Origin: CAVOOW01 sp963697675 | GTDB taxonomy: Bacteria; Actinomycetota; Actinomycetes; JACCUZ01 | Assembly: GCA_963697675.1 (NCBI GenBank) | Contig: CAVOOW010000009.1 | Span: forward strand, 62,001 to 126,000 | Reading direction: 5' to 3' | Length of the DNA: 64,000 bases | In this document: piece after piece, positions 27,951 to 36,824 of the stretch | How positions within the stretch are numbered: the first letter of the stretch is position 1 | Layout: each line of letters begins with the position of its first letter | Notes under the pieces: model-generated | Database searches by the model: none | What the model saw: only the letters and a program-made list of their open reading frames with translations | What the model was told of the DNA's origin: nothing | Translations under genes and position numbers: made by a program

Positions 27951-28272
27951 GCCAGGGCGCCAAGGGGGACCCCGGTGCGGACTCGCCTGCCCTCGGCCTC
28001 ATCGGCAACAACACGAGCGCTGCCCAAGCGGGCAACGGCTACGAGTGCGTCATGGGCAGCGTCAGCCTGACCGCGTCCCCCGGCGTCGGGGAAGGGATTC
28101 CGGGGAAAGGCCAGATATTGTCCATCGCCGCGAACTCGGCGTTGTTCTCGCTGCTCGGTGCGACCTACGGCGGCAACGGGAGCACGACCTTCGCTCTGCC
28201 CGACATGCGAGCACTGGCGCCGAACAACTTGGCCTCATCTGCGACCAGGGCATCTACCCATCGAGGCGCTGA
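27940..28272 (+). pseudogene. Phage tail-collar domain protein remnant with collagen-like lead
   Basis: One frame reads GGQGAKGDPGADSP (collagen-like) and then GNGYECVMGSVSLTASPG, GQILSIAANSALFSLLGATY and GGNGSTTFALPDMRALAPNN, a clear tail-collar (Collar) domain. The expected ending LICDQGIYPSRR and stop are present, but in another frame; the break is near 28235. No start codon or signal sequence is evident upstream. In actinobacteria such collar proteins are often secreted rather than viral. Fragment, probably nonfunctional. Confidence 0.65.
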
Positions 28273-28349
28273 GCCAGACAGACCAATCAGACTCACCCTG
28301 ACGTACGCTCGTCGCTCGCGCGTACAACAGGGTGGAGGGGTGACTGCCG

Positions 28350-30449
28350 ATGGCGAACCGCCTCGCTGAGAGCACGAGCCCCTATCTGTTGCAGCACAAG
28401 GACAATCCCGTCGACTGGTGGGAGTGGGGGGACGAGGCCTTCGCTGAGGCAGCTCGGCGTGACGTGCCGGTCCTCATCAGCGTCGGCTATGCCGCGTGTC
28501 ACTGGTGCCATGTGATGGCGCACGAGTCGTTCGAGGACGACGCGACCGCGGCCTATATCAACGGGCACTTCGTGGCCATCAAGGTGGACCGCGAGGAGCG
28601 GCCGGACATCGACGCCGGCTACATGGAGGCCACCCAGGCGTTGACCGGCCACGGTGGCTGGCCGATGACGGTGTTCGCGACGCCGTCGGGTGAGCCGTTC
28701 TTCTGCGGCACCTACTTCCCGCCGAGTCCACGCCATGGCCTGCCCTCGTTCCCGCAGCTGCTCGCGTCCGTCGTGCAGACGTGGGCCGAACGGCGTGACG
28801 AGGTGCTGGCGACGGGACAGCGCATCGTCGGCGCCCTCGCGGAGCAGGCGCGCGTGCCGGCGACGGGTGACGCGCCCACCGCCGAGCAGCTAGACACCGC
28901 CGTCGCTGCGCTGGATCAGCAGTACGACGCTGCGCGCGGAGGTTTCGGCGGGGCACCCAAGTTTCCACCCTCGATGGTGCTGGAGCTGTTGCTGCGCAAC
29001 CACGCGCGCACCGGCTCTGCAGCTGCCCTGCGAATGGTGGAGGGAACGTGCGAGGCGATGGCTCGCGGCGGCATGTACGACCAGCTCGTTGGCGGCTTCG
29101 CGCGCTACTCGGTCGATGCCGACTGGGTCGTGCCCCACTTCGAAAAGATGTTGTACGACAACGCATTGCTGGCGCGCGTCTATCTGCACTGGTGGCGCTC
29201 GACGGGAACCGCCCTCGGTCGACGCGTCGCACTGGAGACTTGCGACTGGATGCTCGCCGAGCTGCTCACTGCGGAGGGCGGCATCTCGTCGTCGCTCGAC
29301 GCGGACACCGACGGTGTCGAGGGCAGCACGTATGTCTGGACCCCCGAGCAGCTCGTCGACGTCCTCGGAATCGAGGACGGGACGTGGGCGGCGGGACTGC
29401 TCAGCGTCACCCCCGGCGGCGCGTTCGAGCACGGTTCCTCGACCTTGCAGCTGCGCGCTGATGCAGACGAGGGCGAGCGCTGGGCCGACGTCCGCCTCCG
29501 GCTGACGGATCGTCGTGCGACCCGCGCACAGCCGGCGCGGGACGACAAGGTCGTGGCTGCTTGGAACGGGCTCGCCATCGCGGCGCTTGCCGAGACCGGT
29601 GCGCTGCTGGACCGGCCCGACCTCGTGGACGCGGCAGTAGGCGTGGCCCAGTTGCTCATCGAGACACACCTCGTACACGGGCGGCTGCGTCGCGCTTCCC
29701 GGGACGGTGTTGTCGGCCCGCACGCGGGTGTGCTCGAGGACTACGCCGATGTGGCTGAAGGGTTGCTCGCACTGTTCGCGGTCACGGGCGATGCGTCGTG
29801 GCTCGGTCACGCGGGCACCGTGCTCGACGTTGTGCTCGCCCACTTCAGCGACGGCAACGGCGGGTTCTTCGACACTGCTGACGACGAGACCGACTCGCGT
29901 CTCGCGCGACGCCCGCAGGACCCGACCGATGGCGCGACCCCGTCGGGCTGGTCGGCGGCCGTCGGCGCCCTGCTCGGCTATGCCGCGTACACCGGATCAA
30001 CCCCGCACCGGGAGGCCGCGGAGCGCGGGCTCGGCGTCTACGCGCCCTTGGCCGGCGACCACGCGCGGTTCGCCGGTTGGGGGCTGGCCGTGGCTGAGGC
30101 GCTGGTCGACGGACCGCGCGAGGTCGCGGTGGTGGGCGAGGCCGACGACCCGGCGACCGCTGCGTTGCACTCGGTCGCCTTGCGGGCGACAGCTCCAGGA
30201 GCAGCGGTCGCGGTGGGCAGACCGAGCAGCAATACCCCCTCGGCAGGTGGCCATACCCTCTCGGCAGGTGGCCATACCCTCTCGGCAGGTGGCCATACCC
30301 CCTCGGCGGGTGGGCACGTCGTACCCCTGCTTGCTCATCGGACGCTGGTCGGCGGGCAGGCCGCGGCCTACGTCTGCCACCACTTCACCTGCGACGCGCC
30401 GGTCACCGACCCGGCCGGGCTGGCAGCGGCCCTCGGCGCGCGCGGGTGA
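28350..30449 (+). CDS. DUF255 thioredoxin-domain protein (YyaL / SPATA20 type)
   Basis: 699 aa, ATG 28350 after GGTGGAGGGGTG. N-terminal thioredoxin-like domain with NPVDWWEWG and the CxxC at C50/C53 (YAACHWCHVMAHESFED), then an (alpha/alpha)6-barrel region resembling N-acylglucosamine epimerases. Homologues occur in most phyla (Rv1084 in M. tuberculosis); the activity is unknown. Near residue 628 the gene contains a 21-bp in-frame tandem repeat coding SAGGHTL units that is not part of the family. The GTGA at the end overlaps the GNAT gene. Confidence 0.92.
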   Translation: MANRLAESTSPYLLQHKDNPVDWWEWGDEAFAEAARRDVPVLISVGYAACHWCHVMAHESFEDDATAAYINGHFVAIKVDREERPDIDAGYMEATQALTGHGGWPMTVFATPSGEPFFCGTYFPPSPRHGLPSFPQLLASVVQTWAERRDEVLATGQRIVGALAEQARVPATGDAPTAEQLDTAVAALDQQYDAARGGFGGAPKFPPSMVLELLLRNHARTGSAAALRMVEGTCEAMARGGMYDQLVGGFARYSVDADWVVPHFEKMLYDNALLARVYLHWWRSTGTALGRRVALETCDWMLAELLTAEGGISSSLDADTDGVEGSTYVWTPEQLVDVLGIEDGTWAAGLLSVTPGGAFEHGSSTLQLRADADEGERWADVRLRLTDRRATRAQPARDDKVVAAWNGLAIAALAETGALLDRPDLVDAAVGVAQLLIETHLVHGRLRRASRDGVVGPHAGVLEDYADVAEGLLALFAVTGDASWLGHAGTVLDVVLAHFSDGNGGFFDTADDETDSRLARRPQDPTDGATPSGWSAAVGALLGYAAYTGSTPHREAAERGLGVYAPLAGDHARFAGWGLAVAEALVDGPREVAVVGEADDPATAALHSVALRATAPGAAVAVGRPSSNTPSAGGHTLSAGGHTLSAGGHTPSAGGHVVPLLAHRTLVGGQAAAYVCHHFTCDAPVTDPAGLAAALGARG
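30234..30316 (+). repeat. 21-bp in-frame tandem repeat in the DUF255 gene
   Basis: TCGGCAGGTGGCCATACCCT-type units start at 30240, 30261 and 30282, with a diverged fourth at 30303. The three perfect or near-perfect units indicate recent expansion; they code SAGGHTL / SAGGHTP. Confidence 0.9.
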
Positions 30450-30892
30450 CCTACGAACTGCGGCCGCTCACCGCCGAACAGGGCGAGGTCATGGCGCAGT
30501 GGCGCTATCCCGGACCCTGGGCGGTCTACGACGTCACCGGTCCGCTCGACCCGGCGGAGGGCTTCTGGGCCGTGCTCGACGAGGCCGGAGACGTGGCCGG
30601 CTACGCCTGCTTCGGGTTCGAGGCACGAGTGCCTGGCATGAGCGAGCGGCCGGGGGTGCTCGACGTCGGAGTCGGGATGCGTCCCGATCTCACCGGCCAG
30701 GGCTTCGGGCGGGCTTTCGCGGAGGCGGTGCTCACGCACGGCCACGCCATCTCCGGTGTCGGGCGGCTGCGGGCGGTTGTCCAGGAGTGGAACGCGCGGG
30801 GCCGGCGCCTGCTGACCGGGCTCGGCTTCGCGGAGACGGGCACGCATGACGTGGGGGACGTGACCTACGTGGTGTACGAGCGGGACGCGTAG
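30446..30892 (+). CDS. GNAT-family N-acetyltransferase
   Basis: 148 aa, GTG start overlapping the preceding stop. The acetyl-CoA loop is GVGMRPDLTGQGFGRAFAEA (Q/RxxGxG/A form QGFGRA) and the C-terminal LTGLGFAETGTH motif is typical of RimJ/RimI-like acetyltransferases. Substrate unknown; translational coupling to the DUF255 protein is visible. Confidence 0.87.
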   Translation: MTYELRPLTAEQGEVMAQWRYPGPWAVYDVTGPLDPAEGFWAVLDEAGDVAGYACFGFEARVPGMSERPGVLDVGVGMRPDLTGQGFGRAFAEAVLTHGHAISGVGRLRAVVQEWNARGRRLLTGLGFAETGTHDVGDVTYVVYERDA

Positions 30893-30968
30893 GCCCGGCC
30901 GGGAGAACTCGCGTACGCCGTGAGCGAACCATTTCGACGTTGCTGGGTAATCATGTAATCATCGTTGC

Positions 30969-31505
30969 ATGACATCTGAGAACGCCACCGAGACGGTCCG
31001 CGGCTGGTTCACCGGCCGCCTGCCGCAGGAATGGTTCACCGGTCCCGTGGAGATCACGATCGACCGCGAGGAGATCGCCGTCATCGGGTCGCTCGCGGCT
31101 CCCGAGACCGCCGAAGGCGTGTCCGACGCCGAGCGTTCGGCGGCCGTGGACGGCCGGGTCAAGGGCTTCCGCGAGGACACCCGCGAGCATCGCATCGCGA
31201 TCGCCCGAGAGGCCGAGCACCGGTTCGGGCGCAAGGTGGCCTGGGGCGTCGAGTGCGACGGCCGGCGTGCCTTGTTCACCCACCTGTCCGTGCCCGTCAT
31301 GACGCGGTTGCGCCAGCCCGAGCGCCGGGTGCTCGACACCCTTGTCGAGGCCGGGGTCGCCCGGTCCCGCTCCGAGGCCCTCGCCTGGGCCGTGCGGCTG
31401 GTCGGCGAGCACAGCGAGGACTGGCTCCGTGAGCTGCGCGAGGCGATGGAGCAGGTGCGGCGGGTGCGCGAGCAGGGACCCGAGTCGTCGGGCGACCAGG
31501 CCTGA
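30969..31505 (+). CDS. Conserved actinobacterial hypothetical protein
   Basis: 178 aa, ATG 30969 preceded by an AT-rich patch (GGTAATCATGTAATCATCGTTGC) that may be a promoter with little leader. The protein has WFTGRLPQEWFTGPVEITIDREEIAVIG, then REHRIAIAREAEHRFGRKVAWGV, and a C-terminal helix-turn-helix-like VARSRSEALAWAVRLVG that resembles ribbon-helix-helix proteins. I recall similar actinobacterial proteins of unknown function. No membrane segment. Confidence 0.75.
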   Translation: MTSENATETVRGWFTGRLPQEWFTGPVEITIDREEIAVIGSLAAPETAEGVSDAERSAAVDGRVKGFREDTREHRIAIAREAEHRFGRKVAWGVECDGRRALFTHLSVPVMTRLRQPERRVLDTLVEAGVARSRSEALAWAVRLVGEHSEDWLRELREAMEQVRRVREQGPESSGDQA

Positions 31506-31598
31506 CACGACGCAAGCAGGGCTGGCCCGGGACATGCGAGCTCTGGGCTCCGGCCGCTCACCCTCCGAGCCACCGAGCCACCAACCGGCCGCGACTGG

Positions 31599-32333
31599 TT
31601 AGTTGGCGGAGTAGGTCGCGATCGAGATTGCTATGTAGTGCGTGGCGAATGCCAACAGCGTCAGCGCATGGAAGACCTCGTGGAAGCCGAACCACCGCGG
31701 CGACGGATTGGGCTTCTTGATCGCGTAGACGACTCCGCCGATGCTGTAGAGCCCGCCGCCGATCGCCAGCAGCACAACGACGGCGACTCCGCCGGTCGCG
31801 AGGATCTCGGGCAGGTAGAAGACCGCGACCCAGCCGAGCATGATGTAGACCGGCGTGTAGAGCCAGCGTGGGGCACCGACCCAGAAGACGCGGAACGCGA
31901 TGCCGCCCAACGCCGCGGCCCACACGATCCAGAGCAACGTGTTTCCGCCGTGGCCGTGGAGCAGGACCAGGCTGAACGGCGTGTAGGTGCCGGCGATGAT
32001 CAGGAAGATGTTGGAGTGGTCGAGGCGCTTCAAGCGCTTCTCGGCACGCGGCGACCAGTGCCCGCGATGGTAGATCGCGCTGACACCGAACAGCAGCGCG
32101 GCGCTGGTCGCATAGATCGCGCTCGCGATCGTCTCGCGCGCACCGTTGGCCAGCACGACCAGCACGATGCCGGCGACGAGAGCAACCGGAAACGTCCCCG
32201 CATGCAGCCAGCCGCGCAGATGGGGCTTGACGCCTCGGACGAGATCGACGACGCCGTCGACGCTGAGGCTGTCGGCAAGGGCGTCGCCGCGCGTCTGGGG
32301 ACGCTCGTCGTCGCGCGGTTCGGGGCTGCTCAT
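31599..32333 (-). CDS. Hemolysin III / PAQR-family membrane protein
   Basis: 244 aa with seven hydrophobic segments after a 30-residue polar N-terminus. The family motifs are present: SAIYHRGHWS, RLDHSNIFLIIAGTYTP and the C-terminal FHEVFHALTLLAFATHY, which carry the metal-binding His/Asp residues of the PAQR fold. Equivalent to Rv1085c by position. Predicted hydrolase-type membrane enzyme; haemolytic activity is only by name. Confidence 0.92.
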   Translation of the reverse strand: MSSPEPRDDERPQTRGDALADSLSVDGVVDLVRGVKPHLRGWLHAGTFPVALVAGIVLVVLANGARETIASAIYATSAALLFGVSAIYHRGHWSPRAEKRLKRLDHSNIFLIIAGTYTPFSLVLLHGHGGNTLLWIVWAAALGGIAFRVFWVGAPRWLYTPVYIMLGWVAVFYLPEILATGGVAVVVLLAIGGGLYSIGGVVYAIKKPNPSPRWFGFHEVFHALTLLAFATHYIAISIATYSAN

Positions 32334-32348
32334 CTCCCTACCATAACC

Positions 32349-32360
32349 TACGGAACCGTA
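32349..32360. promoter_or_regulatory. Short palindrome upstream of hemolysin III gene
   Basis: TACGGAACCGTA lies 16 bases before the start codon in an AT-rich patch (CTTACCAGTAGGATTA follows). TACGG-N2-CCGTA is the type of site bound by TetR regulators. The start codon sits directly behind AGGGAG with no spacer, so a leaderless transcript is possible. Confidence 0.4.
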
Positions 32361-32601
32361 AGTTACTTACCAGTAGGATTACGCGTGGGAGGCATTGGGT
32401 GGACGCGGGACGAACCTTGATCGCCTGCTGACCTGCACGCTGGAGGCCCTGGGCGGTCGCATCGTGATCCTCGGCTCGGCGACATCGTGATCTTCGGGTC
32501 CGCGGCCTGTGTGCTGACCCGGCGGTATCGTCGTGCTCGGCGGAGTCGACGGAGGGGACCGGCCGCAGGCCGGCCCGATGGCGAGGAGGCGAGCGGCGGC
32601 A

Positions 32602-33363
32602 ATGGGTCTGCGTGACGTGCTCTATCGCGCCTATGCCCGCCGGCTGTCCCGCCAGCTCGACCAGACGCAGATCCCCCGCCATGTCGGCGTGATCATCGAC
32701 GGCAACCGGCGCTGGGCCAGGGCCTATGGCGAGCAGGCCTCGACCGGCCACCGGCGCGGTGCGGACAAGATCACCGAGCTCCTGGTGTGGTGCGAGGAGA
32801 TCGACGTCGAGGTCGTGACGCTATGGCTGCTGTCCACCGACAACCTTTCCCGCAGCGAGGACGAGCTCGGCCCGCTCGTCGAGATCATCGAGAACGCGGT
32901 CACCGGCCTGGCGGCGTCCAACCGCTGGCGGGTGCATCCGATGGGCGCGCTGGACCTGCTGCCCGACCACACCGCCCGATTGCTCAAGGAAGTCGATGAG
33001 CAGACCTCGGGCATCGACGGGATGAGCGTCAATGTCGCCATCGGCTACGGCGGGCGGCGCGAGATCGCCGACGCGGTGCGTTCGCTGTTGCAGGAGCACG
33101 CCGATGCGGGCCGGTCGATCGAGGAAGTCGCGCAGGTCCTCGACGTCGAGCACATCGCCGAACATCTCTACACCAAGGGCCAGCCGGACCCCGACCTGGT
33201 GATCCGCACGTCCGGGGAGCAGCGACTGTCCGGCTTCCTGCTCTGGCAGAGCGCGCACTCGGAGTTCTACTTCTGCGAGGCCTACTGGCCCGACTTCCGC
33301 AAGGTCGACTTCCTGCGGGCCATTCGCGCCTATGCCGCGCGGCACCGCCGATACGGCGCGTAG
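32602..33363 (+). CDS. cis-Prenyltransferase (short-chain isoprenyl diphosphate synthase)
   Basis: 253 aa from ATG 32602, with GAGGAGG upstream; starts at 32533 or 32578 give extra residues but lie before this site. Catalytic motif IIDGNRRWAR (D33) and product-binding RTSGEQRLSGFLLWQSAHSE and FYFCEAYWPDF. Position and sequence correspond to Rv1086, the Z,E-farnesyl diphosphate synthase that primes decaprenyl phosphate synthesis, so short-chain product is likely, though undecaprenyl synthase activity cannot be ruled out. Confidence 0.93.
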   Translation: MGLRDVLYRAYARRLSRQLDQTQIPRHVGVIIDGNRRWARAYGEQASTGHRRGADKITELLVWCEEIDVEVVTLWLLSTDNLSRSEDELGPLVEIIENAVTGLAASNRWRVHPMGALDLLPDHTARLLKEVDEQTSGIDGMSVNVAIGYGGRREIADAVRSLLQEHADAGRSIEEVAQVLDVEHIAEHLYTKGQPDPDLVIRTSGEQRLSGFLLWQSAHSEFYFCEAYWPDFRKVDFLRAIRAYAARHRRYGA

Positions 33364-33733
33364 TGCCCGCATTGTCCAGCAGCCGCCACATGCCGTCCGT
33401 CCGATTCGCCCCAAGAGTTCGCGTCCGACAGGGTGACAATTCCGCGTGTCTGCACGGATCGTGGCCCGCGTCGGCGTACCGTCAAAAAGGCCGGTGGACA
33501 TCCTCGTCCGCCGTTCGGGAGGCCCGCCTTCGTGCACCTGCGCGGACTACATCGGTGGCACTACGCACCGTCGGGGGAGGGCCGTGACTCGACGCATGCA
33601 GACACGGGCTCCCCCGACACCGCAGCCGCTGCTGGCTTCGCAACAGGGGTGAGGCCCTGTCCCGGTCACCAACCGAGGTCCGCCCGGTGGCCGTGCCGCC
33701 GGCCGGACTCCCTCACCAGGGGAGAACCGCATC
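33364..33733. other. 370-bp gap before phoH
   Basis: No convincing gene. Short plus-strand frames (for instance 33433-33750) are Arg/Pro-rich and overlap the phoH start out of frame. In mycobacteria a small antitoxin gene (phoAT) precedes phoH2; I find no clear equivalent. Confidence 0.5.
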
Positions 33734-35089
33734 GTGGCTTCCACCACTAGTCGTGACACCACTCCCGCAGCCGGCGACGCCGGTGCGCGCAAGACATATG
33801 TGCTGGACACCAGCGTGCTGCTGGCCGACCCGATGGCGTTGCTGCGTTTCGAAGAGCACGAGGTCGTGCTGCCCGTCGTCGTCGTCACCGAGCTTGAAGG
33901 CAAGCGAGCACACCCGGAGCTCGGCTACTTCGCCCGCCAGGCGTTGCGGCTGCTCGACGACCTGAGAGTTGAGCACGGCCGTCTTGACCAGCCGTTGCCC
34001 GTCGGCGACCTGGGCGGCACCTTGCGCGTTGAGCTCAACCACATCGACATGTCCGCGTTGCCTGCGGGGTTCCGCGCGAACGGGCGCGACGACAACGACA
34101 GCCGCATCCTCGCCGTCGCCCACAACCTGGCCAGCGAGGGGAACGACGTCACTCTGGTCAGCAAGGACCTGCCGATGCGCGTCAAGGCTTCGGCCATGGG
34201 CCTCGCGGCGGAGGAATACCGCGGCATCGGCAGGGTCGAGTCGGTGTGGACGGGCATGGCGGAGGTGACCGTCCCCGCCGATGTCATCGATGCGTTGTAC
34301 GAGGGCGAGGGCGGGCCGGTCGATGTGGTGGAAGCCCGGGAACTGCCCTGTCACACCGGGCTCGTTCTTGTCTCCGACCGCGGCAGCGCACTTGGCCGCG
34401 TCACGCCCGACAAGCATGTGCAGCTGGTGCGCGGCGATCGCGACGCCTTTGGTCTGCACGGTCGCAGTGCTGAGCAGCGCGTCGCGCTCGACCTGTTGCT
34501 CGACCCAGATGTCGGCATCGTGTCGCTCGGTGGACGTGCCGGCACCGGCAAGTCGGCGCTCGCGCTCTGCGCAGGTCTCGAGTCGGTGATGGAGCGACGG
34601 CACCACCGCAAGGTGATCGTCTTCCGGCCGCTCTACGCCGTCGGCGGACAGGACCTCGGCTATCTGCCGGGCAGCGAGTCCGAGAAGATGAACCCGTGGG
34701 CGCAGGCCGTTTTCGACACCCTCGGTGCACTCATCACCTCCGATGTCGTCGAGGAAGTGATGGACCGCGGGATGCTCGAAGTGCTGCCGCTCACACACAT
34801 CCGCGGCCGCTCGCTGCACGACGCGTTCGTCATCGTCGACGAGGCGCAGTCGCTCGAACGGAACGTCCTGCTCACGGTGCTGTCACGCATCGGGCAAGGC
34901 TCGCGGGTGGTGCTGACCCACGACGTCGCTCAGCGTGACAACCTGCGCGTGGGGCGTCACGACGGTGTGGCATCAGTGATCGACGCCCTGAAAGGGCACC
35001 CGTTGTTCGCGCATGTCACACTCACGCGGTCCGAACGCTCGCCGATCGCCGCCCTCGTGACCGAAATGCTGGAGGACATCCCCAGCTGA
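33734..35089 (+). CDS. phoH2: PIN-PhoH fusion ATPase/ribonuclease (PhoH2 type)
   Basis: 451 aa, GTG 33734. N-terminal PIN nuclease domain with acidic residues in VLDTSVLLADP, VTELEGKR and DDNDSRILAVA plus LVSKDLPMRVKA, then a PhoH ATPase domain with Walker A GRAGTGKSAL, VIVFRPLYAVGGQDLGYLPG and Walker B AFVIVDEAQSLE. Mycobacterial PhoH2 is an ATP-dependent RNA helicase/ribonuclease. Position after the cis-prenyltransferase matches the Rv1095 neighbourhood. Confidence 0.94.
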   Translation: MASTTSRDTTPAAGDAGARKTYVLDTSVLLADPMALLRFEEHEVVLPVVVVTELEGKRAHPELGYFARQALRLLDDLRVEHGRLDQPLPVGDLGGTLRVELNHIDMSALPAGFRANGRDDNDSRILAVAHNLASEGNDVTLVSKDLPMRVKASAMGLAAEEYRGIGRVESVWTGMAEVTVPADVIDALYEGEGGPVDVVEARELPCHTGLVLVSDRGSALGRVTPDKHVQLVRGDRDAFGLHGRSAEQRVALDLLLDPDVGIVSLGGRAGTGKSALALCAGLESVMERRHHRKVIVFRPLYAVGGQDLGYLPGSESEKMNPWAQAVFDTLGALITSDVVEEVMDRGMLEVLPLTHIRGRSLHDAFVIVDEAQSLERNVLLTVLSRIGQGSRVVLTHDVAQRDNLRVGRHDGVASVIDALKGHPLFAHVTLTRSERSPIAALVTEMLEDIPS

Positions 35090-35472
35090 CCTCGCTCAGC
35101 GTCGGGAGCATCTCACGCACTGTGGTCGTTCCGCTGTGCTTGCTGCGTTACAGGGTGTTGTGTGAGATAAAGCACGTCCCCAGAATTGGCTATTCCTCAA
35201 GGGTTTCCTGCACCCTCGAAGAACAAGACCCCCTGCGCCACGGTGTCGTCATGCCGCATTCAGCTAGCGGCTGGCAAGCAGTCAACAGGCACCTGCGCCG
35301 TCCCGCCCGCCCTTCGTTCTCGGGGCGAGCAGCGCTCCGATCGAGCGTTCGGGACCCGAGCCTCCACCCCGGCAATCCCCCGGGAGTCCAGCACCGGAGG
35401 CCCGTGACCGGGGGTGCCGACCGCACTGTCGCAGCCATCCGCTGCGGCGTGCCGTGCCGCAGGAGGACCCAG
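35090..35472 (+). promoter_or_regulatory. Long leader of the secreted transglycosylase-like gene
   Basis: 380 bases with no believable gene and several possible hairpins (for example CAGCTAGCGGCTGG at 35262 and CCCCCGGGAGTCC...CGGGGG around 35387-35428), ending in AGGAGGA at 35461. Actinobacterial cell-wall hydrolase genes often carry ydaO-type cyclic-di-AMP riboswitches in such leaders; I could not match the consensus by eye. Confidence 0.35.
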
Positions 35473-36102
35473 GTGAACCGCAGGAACTCGATCAGAGGAA
35501 TCGCCATCACAACCGGCACCGCCGTTGCCGGTGTCGCCGTGGCAGCCGGACTTAACGTGACCGGAGTGCTGGGCGAGACCGCAACGTCCGCCGAAATGTC
35601 TCAGGTGGCCAAGACGGCCCCTGTCGCCACCGCGCCCAGCCACGTGCCGCTCATACAGACAAAGCACCGGTGGCAGAAGCATCGGGCGCACCAGACGGCC
35701 GCGCACGCCCGCCGCGTGCGCAAGGAGCGGGCGGCCAAGGCCGCGGCCGCTGCCCGCGCCGCGCGCGCAGCCGCCAGTCGATCGACGACCCGGACCTACG
35801 CAGGCGATCCGCGCGGGATCGCCCGGAGCATGATGGCCTCGCGCTACAGCTGGGGCGGCGACCAGTTCAGCTGCCTGAACTCGTTGTGGAACCGGGAGTC
35901 CGGCTGGAACGTGCACGCTGCCAACCCGTCGGGTGCCTACGGCATCCCGCAGGCTCTGCCAGGTTCGAAGATGGCCACAGCAGGCGGTGACTGGCGCGAC
36001 AACCCCGCGACCCAGATCGCGTGGGGCCTGTCCTACGTGAAGTCGACGTACGGCACCCCGTGCGGCGCCTGGTCCGCCTTCCAGTCCAAGGGCTGGTACT
36101 GA
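35473..36102 (+). CDS. Secreted transglycosylase-like protein
   Basis: 209 aa from GTG 35473, 6 bases after a perfect AGGAGGA. Residues 1-36 form a Sec signal (basic start NRRNSIRGIAI, then a hydrophobic core). A strongly basic Ala/Arg/Lys linker (residues about 65-110) follows. The C-terminal domain, about 85 residues, reads YSWGGDQFSCLNSLWNRESGWN with the catalytic-type Glu, then NPSGAYGIPQALPGSKMA, the lytic transglycosylase/lysozyme-like fold common in actinobacterial cell-wall proteins. Two Cys may form a disulfide. Predicted to act on peptidoglycan outside the cell. Confidence 0.9.
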   Translation: MNRRNSIRGIAITTGTAVAGVAVAAGLNVTGVLGETATSAEMSQVAKTAPVATAPSHVPLIQTKHRWQKHRAHQTAAHARRVRKERAAKAAAAARAARAAASRSTTRTYAGDPRGIARSMMASRYSWGGDQFSCLNSLWNRESGWNVHAANPSGAYGIPQALPGSKMATAGGDWRDNPATQIAWGLSYVKSTYGTPCGAWSAFQSKGWY

Positions 36103-36106
36103 CAAC

Positions 36107-36129
36107 CTTGGGGGGCTCCGCCCCCCAAG
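36107..36129 (+). terminator. Rho-independent-like terminator
   Basis: CTTGGGGGGC (36107-36116), loop TCC, GCCCCCCAAG (36120-36129), 5 bases after the stop of the transglycosylase-like gene. Strong stem; a second C-run follows. Confidence 0.85.
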
Positions 36130-36158
36130 TTCCCCCCAAGAACAACCCCTTTCCCGAG

Positions 36159-36824
36159 TCAGCGGTACGTCGCTGACGCGACCAGGTCGGGCGGCAGCTG
36201 CGGCGTCGGCCAGCCGGGGTCCGGCCGCCAGTCCTCCCAGCGGTCACGGAACGGCGACCCCCACCGGCGTACGACAGCTTCGACGGCCGCGGCGTTCCCG
36301 CGGAAACGTTCCGCGGCCGCTGCGCTGTAACGACCGCTCGCCACGGCGCTCTCCAGCTCGTCCTCGTCCTTGCGCTGCGTCGTCCGGTCGGGTTCGACGA
36401 CGAGATCGAGGACGTGGTCCTGCGTCATGACTGCGTGGTCGACGCGCTCGTGCGGATCTTCGAGGTTGACGTACCACCCGCGGAACTGCCAGCTCTCGCT
36501 CCAGAAGAGCCACACCGACCATGGCGCACCGGTCGGTGCGACCTTCAGAACCCCTTGGCCATGCCACGTGTCGAGCCGGATCGCCCGGCCGTGGCGCTCG
36601 AAGTCGAAGCGCTCCGCCATCGGTGTAGATCGCAGCTCGCGCCCATCGGCCAGTGCCGGCCGCAGTACGGGCGTTCCTGGCGCGAGCCACGCGACGAGTC
36701 CCGCGTCCTCGTCACGGACGACACGCATCGGGCGCACCGACTCGATAGCGCTGTCCGGACGCTGATAGCGCCACAAGATCTCCGTGCCGGGCGACCAACG
36801 AAGCCGGGTGCGCTCGCTCGTCAC
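36159..36824 (-). CDS. DUF402 / FomD-like hydrolase
   Basis: 221 aa. Matches DUF402 proteins (FomD fold): core WLFWSESWQFRGWYVNLEDP then DHAVMTQDHVLDLVVEPD, with the metal-binding Asp residues typical of FomD-like nucleotide hydrolases. Preceded by fumC with an ATGA overlap, so translationally coupled to it. Exact substrate unknown. Confidence 0.8.
   Translation of the reverse strand: MTSERTRLRWSPGTEILWRYQRPDSAIESVRPMRVVRDEDAGLVAWLAPGTPVLRPALADGRELRSTPMAERFDFERHGRAIRLDTWHGQGVLKVAPTGAPWSVWLFWSESWQFRGWYVNLEDPHERVDHAVMTQDHVLDLVVEPDRTTQRKDEDELESAVASGRYSAAAAERFRGNAAAVEAVVRRWGSPFRDRWEDWRPDPGWPTPQLPPDLVASATYR

Noticed and set aside
33433..33750. phoAT-like antitoxin before phoH2
   Set aside because: The only candidate frames are Arg/Pro-rich, out of frame with phoH and show no ribosome site.
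35262..35440. ydaO-type riboswitch
   Set aside because: Isolated resemblances to consensus pieces are present, but the ordered conserved blocks were not found; left as a leader of unknown type.
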